This document shows positions 57,096 through 64,000 of a stretch of 64,000 nt of DNA, piece after piece (the stretch's first letter is position 1; every line of letters starts with the position of its first letter). Position numbers and translations under genes: made by a program. This DNA is from Sympetrum striolatum (Eukaryota > Arthropoda > Insecta > Odonata > Libellulidae): contig CANPUZ010000067.1 in the NCBI GenBank assembly GCA_947579665.1, forward strand, positions 303,847 to 367,846. Direction: 5' to 3'. The notes beneath the pieces are model-generated. The model saw only the letters and a program-made list of their open reading frames with translations, was not told the DNA's origin and made no database searches.

Positions 57096-57435
57096 ATTTA
57101 GATACCTCTCGTCGAGTTCTTCGGAACGAGTATCAACTCATCAAGTTTTACTCGAGTAACAAGCAAGATAAATACAAAATAACAAAATTTCAAATAAATT
57201 CCCAGTTATCGTTGAGTTTTTCGAACATATCCGGAGAAAATTACGTTTAAGTGGAATATTAAGATACTTCTCGTCGAGTTCTTAAAAAAGAGAAACATTT
57301 CGACTAGGTTTACTTGGATGAAAAGCAAGATCAAGCAAGAAAAGGAAGAGAGCAAAAAAACTGAAAGTTTCGAATAAATTCCCAGTTTTCGTTGATTTTT
57401 TCGAACATTTCTGAAAAAAATGACGTTTAAGTGTT
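57096..57435. repeat. Tandem duplication of about 170 bp
   Basis: Two diverged direct copies, each with CTCGTCGAGTTCTT, AAATTCCCAGTT, CGTTGA and GACGTTTAAGTG (first copy TACGTTTAAGTG). Confidence 0.7.
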
Positions 57436-57959
57436 GTTAAGTTTAAATTACACATATAGCTAGAGTAACGTTTAAAACTAAGGCAAACTTGGGTTTAAGT
57501 GGTCGAATATCACAGTTAACATTTTCTTTCATATTTAAACAATGTGGAACTTTCATGAATAATTTAATAGAAACACACTCAATTTATTTCAACGAATGAA
57601 AGAACAAGATACTTAACTTCCTCCATTCAAAAGTTACGAGTCTTCAAAACGAGACAGGTTCGTCGATTTTTGCGAATATTTGTAAATTGAATAAATTGGA
57701 AACTGTACCTTGATATGCCTCCCGTTGAATCAACTACTGGTATAGGTATAGCTCCAAATAAAGGAAATGATTTAGAATGGAATGAAATTACAGTGGGATT
57801 TTTCTGATAATATTTAATAATCACTTCTTTAACAAAGTTTTAGGAAACATCCTCCTGCCACATCACTGACAACTTCTCACATTTAGAATTCATTCATATT
57901 TAAGTATCATTATTTAGATATAAATTATAAATTAATACATATTAAATTCTATGGTATTA

Positions 57960-58075
57960 GGCCGGACTTCGTGGAAAGCCATAATAAGAAATAAATAAGG
58001 CACTTCGTAATTTCCACACTGTTATTTATTTAAAAACGACCGGTTTCGGCTAACGCCACCCTCAGGTTTCATTTC
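57960..58075 (-). repeat. Penelope-related fragment with hammerhead-like motif
   Basis: On the minus strand CTGAGGG (58,065-58,059), a GGC/GCC stem, GAAAC (58,047-58,043) and GGTC follow the hammerhead order. The first box deviates from CUGANGA at its last base, so catalysis is doubtful. Confidence 0.5.
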
Positions 58076-58079
58076 TTAG

Positions 58080-59650
58080 TAATACATATTTTTAAAACAA
58101 TACAGCTATGTTTACAGAAGGTAAGTGTAAGACAAAGATTCAGAAAGTTTAATTTTACGCAACAGGCCATCTCTCCATCCGAGATCTTTTTCACAGATGC
58201 TTCTAAAACAAGACATGTAAAGGAGTCCATTTCTCTGCTACGTGATACTTCACATTACTACATGTTGTAATTGAATTTAAATTTATTTCAGTTGAAGTTC
58301 ATTAGTTTATATTTCCTAGCATTGCATTGTAATTTACTTTTAAGAAGCCATACGTGCAATTTTGTAAGGTTAACTTGTAAGGTTAATGCGGTGTAATCTC
58401 CAAGGTTTCTAATTGCTTGACAAATATTAAAATTGGCAGCAAATAAAGGGATGTTTGATATAAGAATTTTTGGCAAGTTATTTATGTAAATTAAAATAAT
58501 AATATGCAAAATAACGTTATGTATGGTTCCAGGAAAGTTTTCCATTTTCCAGATTTTAGAGTGTTTAGAGGGCACAAAATCCTTTCTCCTCAAGCTGAGA
58601 ATCCATAGTTTTCTCCTTTCATGATCTACTGGGAAGCTATAAAGTCAATATTAATAATTATAAATAACGAGAAAAGCCTGCGACACTTTAATATACTCGA
58701 GCGCTCCAATGAACTCGATTCAAGCAATAATATTGAATATGCACCGAAGGGAATAATATTCCTAAACGGAAAAACAAAGTTTATCTTGTTATAATCATCG
58801 ACAAACAAGAATAAACCGTAAAAACTGCTATATTCCATTTTTGTCACATGGAATACTCTGTAGTAATAGCCGCAATCGCCTATTTGCAAGCTACTTCATT
58901 ACCTTATTACATAATCTGTAAATGGCAAATGAAAGTTAAATGATAAGAAAACAATTCTAAATAAGTATTAAAATCACCATAAAAACAAAACTTACGAGTT
59001 AAAAGTGATTTCTTTAACGTACTTTTCCTTGCAGTTCCATGCGCAGCATTTCAAAATCATTATTCCCAAGTCCTTTAATCTTTTACGGTTAATTTTTCAT
59101 CCAGATACCGAAAATAAATATTGAGTTACATTAGCCAGACTATAGAGCATCTAAATAAACTCGAATTCAGAGCATCAGCTGTCCGTAAAGGACATAAATA
59201 CTTAAAAAACCAACTTGAGTACACAAATTTCTCACTTAACTTACCGGCGAGATTTCCGAAAGCGGACCAAAGTCACGTGGTCTCCTACGTTCAATCCTGT
59301 AACATGCGCAGAACGCAACACGCGCTCTACCCCATCCTTACTTTATGTTTGCACCAATCTTTTGCAGGTGTAAGTAATTATATAAAAATAAGAAGAAAAC
59401 GTGTCAAGTAGCTAGTTAAAGCAGTGGGAACGTCAAGAGAAAAAGATAGGTGCTGAGGTTACAGTAAAAACTGGACATAATAAATAAACTAGATCGTGGC
59501 GTCATTTCATCTAATCTTCAGCAGGAATACAACATTAGCAGGAAAACTATACATGGTATAAATTCACAGAAGGACCAAATTCTTCAATTTGTTTCAGAAT
59601 CTGACTCAAGGGTAGTCATTCCGATATGAAAAACCTTACGGGGACGGTCA
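58080..59650. other. Anonymous interior of element 4
   Basis: Short frames only, with no domain. The CpG-containing block near 59,250-59,345 is the inverted partner of 56,830-56,935. Confidence 0.35.
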
Positions 59651-59659
59651 TGTATTCAG

Positions 59660-60285
59660 GTAAATGCTCCGTAGTTAATTTCTTCAAAAAGAAAAAAATT
59701 GCGTCCAAATCACCCGTAAAAAATTAATGGAATTAGTATCAAAGTAGTAGATTCAGTTGAATATATCGGGATCAACATTACTAATAACTTAAATTGGAGC
59801 ACGCATATTCGAAAAATCTGCGGCAAAGCAAGTAAAAGGCGTGGCTTTGTAAAGCATATTGTCGGTAAATGCGATGAAAAGGTGAAAGAGCGATGTTATT
59901 TTACCTTGGTCAGACCCCTTCTGGAATATGCAGCAAGTATATGGCGGATGAAACGTATACTTGCAAACTCAAGAAAGTGCAGTGTATAGCGGTTCGTTTT
60001 GTTAAGAAATGCTACGATAAAAAAGCAAGCGTTACAAAAATGCTCTCAGACGTAGGTTGGGAATCCTTGAAAGAAAGGAGATTGGAAGCTAGGCTGCGAT
60101 TGCTTAATAAATTCAGGGAAACTACATTTTCCAAAGATACAATCGGTATCATGCAACCCACCAGCTACGTCGGTCGATCCGATTATGACCGTAAGTTAAG
60201 AGAAATAGATGCTAGGACGAATCGTTTTAGAGATTCATTCTTTCCGCGAACAATACATGACAATAACCGAATAAGGAAGTAGTAT
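59660..60285 (+). pseudogene. CR1/L2-like LINE, RT C-terminal end
   Basis: Across two frames: KCSVVNFFKKKK, VDSVEYIGINITNNLNWSTH, IRKICGKASKRRGFVKHI and LVRPLLEYAASIW, then (59,893-60,282) KLKKVQCIAVRFVKKCYDKK, LGW-like VGWESLKERRLEARL and TNRFRDSFFPRTIHD. This is the standard tail after the RT catalytic core in CR1/L2-type LINEs. 5'-truncated, with a frameshift near 59,950. It could be the same family as the 5' segment at 32.1-33.9 kb, but there is no overlap to prove it. Confidence 0.8.
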
Positions 60286-60288
60286 AGA

Positions 60289-60402
60289 TATAACTGGTGT
60301 TTACACCCCCTGCCACACGCCGAAAGGCGTAGGAAGGGGGTATAAACACCAGTTATATAAACATATAAAGGAAAGGTAGGGTATTGATGTAGATGTAGAT
60401 GT
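60289..60402 (+). repeat. LINE 3' end: long hairpin and GATGTA tail
   Basis: Immediately after the LINE frame, TATAACTGGTGTTTA pairs with TAAACACCAGTTATA around a GC-rich stem with a GAAA loop (60,289-60,357). Then (GATGTA)n at about 60,385-60,402. This fits a reverse-transcriptase recognition structure and a tandem-repeat tail. Confidence 0.75.
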
Positions 60403-60714
60403 ATAGTTTTCTTAAAATAAAAGTTTTCGATAATATTTATGTGAATTATTGTCACTTATTTCGTACTGTAACCTGTCAAAGCCTTTCTTTCAGTTCCTTT
60501 TTCTCATTTAGATTAAAATACCAATTATCCGAACATATCCTTTATGTGAACCGATCTCGGTCCTGAAAAGTTCGGATAAATGATCTTCTATTGTAATTAT
60601 GAAACATGCATTATATTTTATCATAATAATAGTTTATACTTATTTATTCATGGCATTTTGCATTATACAATACAATAATTAAGTATATAATAAAAGTACA
60701 TAATTAACCACTTC

Positions 60715-62320
60715 CCAATAATATAGAAACTTCAAACTCGGGATGTGAATTGAGATCATAAATAAATTTCATATGCAGTCTTTCAGCTTCCCTGATTGTC
60801 CTTGGTTCGATCCCAGAGAGCCATTTACATTGCCATATACATTTCAGATGGGGATAACAGAGTCTTAATTTTGGACCTTCCCCGTATGATATCGACTTCA
60901 AAATTTGAATCAAATAAGTTTTATCTCTACCAAGGCGATATATGTATTCCCATCTTGGAAAAGATCCTGTATTCGACACCAGGCCACTCTACTTTTTGAA
61001 ATAAATGACAGGAATTTCTAATTATTTAGGATTCTGTTTCGAAAATATTTTAAGCTTCATCCCAGGTAGAATGGGAATACAAAAACATAGGGGACACAGA
61101 AAACGCCCTATCCTTTCTTTATATCTAAGAAACTGACACCAAATATGCATGATTTTGTTGACAGGTGGGCGCAACACTCCCCTTTTAAAAATTAATTGCC
61201 TTTAATTTTAATAATATTTAAAATCCGTTTTTTTTTCTTTTTAGGACCTTCTTGATATGATGTCTACTTGAAATTTGTATTATCCATATGCTTGCAGAAT
61301 GCAAGCAACTTTTACTTGTATTATATAAAAATATCAGCCCTGAAAGTTATCTCCATGAGGATGGAAGCTCAAACTGTCCATTACACCTTCATATTCTCCA
61401 CTATTCCTGAAGATATTGAATTTACGAATGAAATGTAGCTTGCATACTGAAAGCACATCGATAACACTAATTTTAAGTCATCATCATATAGAGCAAGTCC
61501 TCTAAAGAAAAAAAAAGCATTGAAAATATTCTTAATATTCGCTTCAATTTATTCGTCCGGCATCGAACCCGGGTCTTCTCGGTGATACTTACTATGCAGC
61601 ACAATAGAAGATCACCATCTCCAACTATGTGTGAAAATTCAAGCAGAAATATTGGCTGCAACTGCCTATGAGCTACAATTAGATTCCCGATTTTTTCCAT
61701 TTAAATGCATTGCTTTGATTTTCGAGAAATTAAAAAACATTCTTCCCGGATAGGTAGAGAATCAAAACTCAAGGAACCTATAAATATGCTCATGATCTAT
61801 CAAAAACATAAATGACTTTCACAAAAAGAATCCTGGGTTCAATGCTAGGACGATGCAAAAATCTGCCCTTTAAAATACATTAAGGAAGTTTTTCATTTTC
61901 TTTTTAAGCAGTTATCAAATTGATAGGAAATTCTTGCACTGCTAAAAGATGTATATTAAGAATCAAATTAAGAAAAAAATTATATAAGACCATGCTGTTC
62001 CTGGGTTCGATGCCAGAGCACATTTAAATTTCTCACATAAGAAATGTAAGGGAAAAGTAGGGCGTTGTTTGAGGCAGTTGCAGCCAATATTTCTGCTTGA
62101 ATTTTCACACATGGTTAAAAGTGGGGATCTTCTGTTGCGCTGCATAGTAATTATCACCAGGAAGACCTGGGTTCGACGCCGGACGCAGAAATTGCAGCAA
62201 ATTTTATGAATATTTTCAATAGTTTTTCTACTTTTGATGATCCACTTGATATGATGTCAACTTGAAATTTGTGTTATCAACATGCTTGCAGAATGCAAGC
62301 AACATTTTACTCGTAATTTG
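60715..62320. repeat. Box-B/hairpin repeat block of mixed orientation
   Basis: Plus-oriented 60,715-61,325 (cores near 60,810 and 60,970; hairpin GCTTGCAGAATGCAAGC at about 61,291). Minus-oriented 61,435-61,670 (start near ATGTAGCTTGCATACTG; core near 61,563). Plus-oriented 61,685-62,320 (cores near 61,835, 62,007, 62,171; hairpin at about 62,283, tail AACATTTTACTCGT). Confidence 0.75.
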
Positions 62321-62324
62321 ATAC

Positions 62325-62718
62325 AGTTAATGTCGGAGAGGTCCCTTGCCATACAAGAAATGAAACCCAGCATTTTACAAGCCTTAGTTGTTATCAGTTG
62401 AATATGAGAATGAAAACTCATATACTCATCAAAGAGAACTCCCAGATTAGAAATATAATGGACTCTATTTAGAGCAGTGTCACTAATAATATAACCATAA
62501 TGTATGGTTGTCTTGCTTCTTTGAGAGGTAACTATACTACACATATTGATATTTAAGTCCATATTGTTCATATTACACCAGCCGACAAGCCTATCCAAAC
62601 ATAGCTGTAACTCAACCCAATGATGATATTCTGACCAAATCAGTGCAAACTGATTAATAAATAAATACGGAGCATTATTATCTTTTGAAACAATTTCTCC
62701 AATTTTTGTTTTAGCCAC
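62325..62718 (-). pseudogene. jockey-like LINE, RT fragment
   Basis: A minus-strand frame of up to 153 codons with LDRLVGWCNMNNMDLNIN, YIISDTALNRVHYI, LGVLFDEYMSFHSHIQLI and KACKMLGFISCMARDLSD. This follows the RT catalytic site in jockey-type LINEs (L-x-x-L-x-x-W-C-x-x-N-x-x-x-L-N-x-x-K, then L-G-V-x-x-D). Catalytic FADD not included. The C-terminal end runs into the neighbouring repeat. Confidence 0.78.
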
Positions 62719-62869
62719 TTTCTACAATCACTGCTTTAAATAACTATACATTATGTTTTAATATTTAATATCACTGAATTATAATGTATTTGATTATTTT
62801 AAATTGATTTCATCAGGTGAAATGAAGATTGAACTGAAAAATACTGAATAATTAGAATTTCAACGTTAC

Positions 62870-62956
62870 CTGGTTGTAAACATCTTCAACATCGTCTGTC
62901 TCTGCATTTTCGGGTTGAAAACTGCCGCAATATTCTTGCTCTTGCTTAATTAACAC
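62870..62956 (-). CDS. Acidic linker exon (duplicate type, copy 2)
   Basis: 87 nt, 29 codons, phase 0 at both sides; acceptor AACGCAG, donor GTAACG. It reads VLIKQEQEYCGSFQPENAE and ends VEDVYNQ. It pairs with the exon at 63,037-63,120 (MFIKPEEVYC ... SYNQ). The I-K-x-E pattern is a SUMO-acceptor consensus and is common in ZAD-ZNF linkers. Product unknown. Confidence 0.65.
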
Positions 62957-63036
62957 CTGCGTTTGCATAGAAAGATTTTCTCCATGAAAATCCTCAAGTA
63001 GTCAGTTCATACTGCCAGATAATAACAACTTGTTAC

Positions 63037-63120
63037 CTGGTTGTAGCTCTTAACAGCTTCCTCTTCGGCATTTCCCACAGCGTAAGCATCGCAATAGACT
63101 TCCTCCGGCTTTATAAACAT
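63037..63120 (-). CDS. Acidic linker exon (duplicate type, copy 1)
   Basis: 84 nt, 28 codons, phase 0; acceptor CATTCAG, donor GTAACA. It reads MFIKPEEVYCDAYAVG and ends AVKSYNQ. The Met is the first codon of the exon, not necessarily a start. It lies 80 bp upstream of copy 2 in gene orientation, as expected from tandem exon duplication. Confidence 0.65.
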
Positions 63121-63421
63121 CTGAATGAGATAAAAAGAACGTTTATCCACGAGTGAAAACAATCCATAAATACCAAGCTGTCCCAACGAACAGCTCAGTA
63201 TTATTTTAAACTAAGAGAACATTTAAGAATTCTTTCAACACTTTGCCTGATTGTCCAAGACGAATCCCTGACTGACAAATTCGGCGATGCATGAGTCTGT
63301 AATTATTTGCGTGCATCTTTAAACCTGCACACAAGAATTAAGTTGAAAAACTTGATTGAACGACTATTATTCAATACATGTGCTTTATTGAATGTTTTTA
63401 AAGAATTAATATCACATTTAC

Positions 63422-63460
63422 CTCTTCCATGTTTGGCTTTATAAGCAACAAATTAGGCTT
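63422..63460 (-). CDS. Short linker exon of the same gene
   Basis: 39 nt, 13 codons, phase 0; acceptor GTGATAG, donor GTAAAT. It reads KPNLLLIKPNMEE and so contains the LLIKP start shared by the longer copies. Small size lowers certainty. Confidence 0.45.
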
Positions 63461-63772
63461 CTATCACAGTTTATATAACTCAAAATTGTTAATACTTGAA
63501 GAGATGGCTGAAAAACTGCAATAAGGAATAAAAACAACAGGCATACTCACATTTAACTACATCTTAAGGGATTATTAAGTTTCAAAACCTTAAAAGTGCT
63601 ATATAACTCAGTTAATACAAATACGTAATGAGCTGATTGGCGTAATACAATATTAACTACACAAATGGAAAAGGTATTACTTCCGAAATTGAAACGAGCA
63701 ACAACGATCATGAATAATCATGAAATCAACCAAATAAAACAATTTAAGAACAATTATTCGATCAATCCTTAC

Positions 63773-63822
63773 CTATCATCGACTTTGTAAGAGGTTTCGC
63801 CAATTCTAACAGATAGATTCAT
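63773..63822 (-). CDS. Possible first exon of a minus-strand gene
   Basis: ATG at 63,822 with G at -3, 16 codons (MNLSVRIGETSYKVDD) and two bases, then a strong donor (AG|GTAAGG). It leaves in phase 2, which does not join the phase-0 exon at 63,460 without a stop, so an exon is missing or this is a separate gene or UTR exon. Confidence 0.35.
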
Positions 63823-64000
63823 TCCAAACGCCGCATGGCTTATCGGGAAACGTAAAAGACATAACAAACGATGCTTAATATAATAATAATAGTCTGCACT
63901 AAATTCTAAGAAATAAGACGAAGAATTTTAAGACGCAAGACTATCAAGACACTAAATGCACTAAACAAGTTCTACGAACACATGATTACACATAGTGTAC

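Larger units (their letters stand above)
56722..60593. mobile_element. pogo/Tigger-type element 4 (no transposase seen)
   Basis: Ends CAGTAGATGATAGTTTATCC and CAATAGAAGATCATTTATCC in inverted orientation, each flanked by TA; 3.87 kb. No pogo transposase is recognisable. The interior holds a tandem repeat, a Penelope-related piece, a LINE 3' end, and an inverted pair at about 56,830-56,935 and 59,250-59,345 sharing TAAGGATGGGGTAGAG. Confidence 0.7.

Overview
The window is AT-rich eukaryotic DNA, most likely from an insect. It has spliced genes, a ZAD-type C2H2 zinc-finger gene (a family expanded in insects), and dense transposons: pogo/Tigger, mariner, hAT, piggyBac-like, gypsy, RTE, CR1/L2-like LINE and Penelope-like. 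Nothing bacterial is present, and most of the sequence is transposon debris.

Host genes. (1) 12.46-17.67 kb, minus strand: two exons spell most of an E2F4/5-type DNA-binding domain. An intact gypsy retrotransposon with identical 291-bp LTRs lies in the intron between them. (2) 18.82-21.79 kb, plus strand: a complete seven-exon gene for a 454-residue protein with an N-terminal ZAD domain and six C2H2 fingers. Every intron is phase 0. Genes 1 and 2 are divergent, with start codons 1.1 kb apart. (3) 39.36-63.46 kb, minus strand: scattered short phase-0 exons. Four look like tandem duplicates of one acidic 'IK-x-E ... NQ' exon and one carries a C2H2 finger. This looks like a second ZAD-like gene stretched by repeats, incomplete here.

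Transposon layers. Four pogo/Tigger elements, each with different terminal repeats, lie at 3.04-11.56, 36.22-38.79, 48.07-51.76 and 56.72-60.59 kb. The first holds a 5.2-kb element with TAGTAGT target duplications and subterminal minisatellites. The third has part of its transposase inverted. Smaller elements include a mariner, three copies of one TA-flanked MITE family, a hAT MITE, a piggyBac-like MITE, a palindromic MITE with a tRNA-like core, and palindromes with hammerhead-like motifs.

The most unusual component is a dispersed family in seven blocks (0-1.7, 28.9-32.0, 32.0-35.2, 39.7-44.6, 45.5-46.8, 60.7-61.3 and 61.4-62.3 kb). Units of 1.1-1.5 kb end in a short hairpin and lie head to tail at 39.7-44.6 kb. 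Inside they are built from diverged monomers of about 150-175 bp, each with one tRNA T-arm/box-B-like core. One copy (32.05-34.46 kb) carries the 5' half of a LINE, with an intact SGNH-esterase ORF and an endonuclease domain, between normal family ends. Architecture suggests a Helitron/Helentron-like non-autonomous element, but no autonomous partner is visible.
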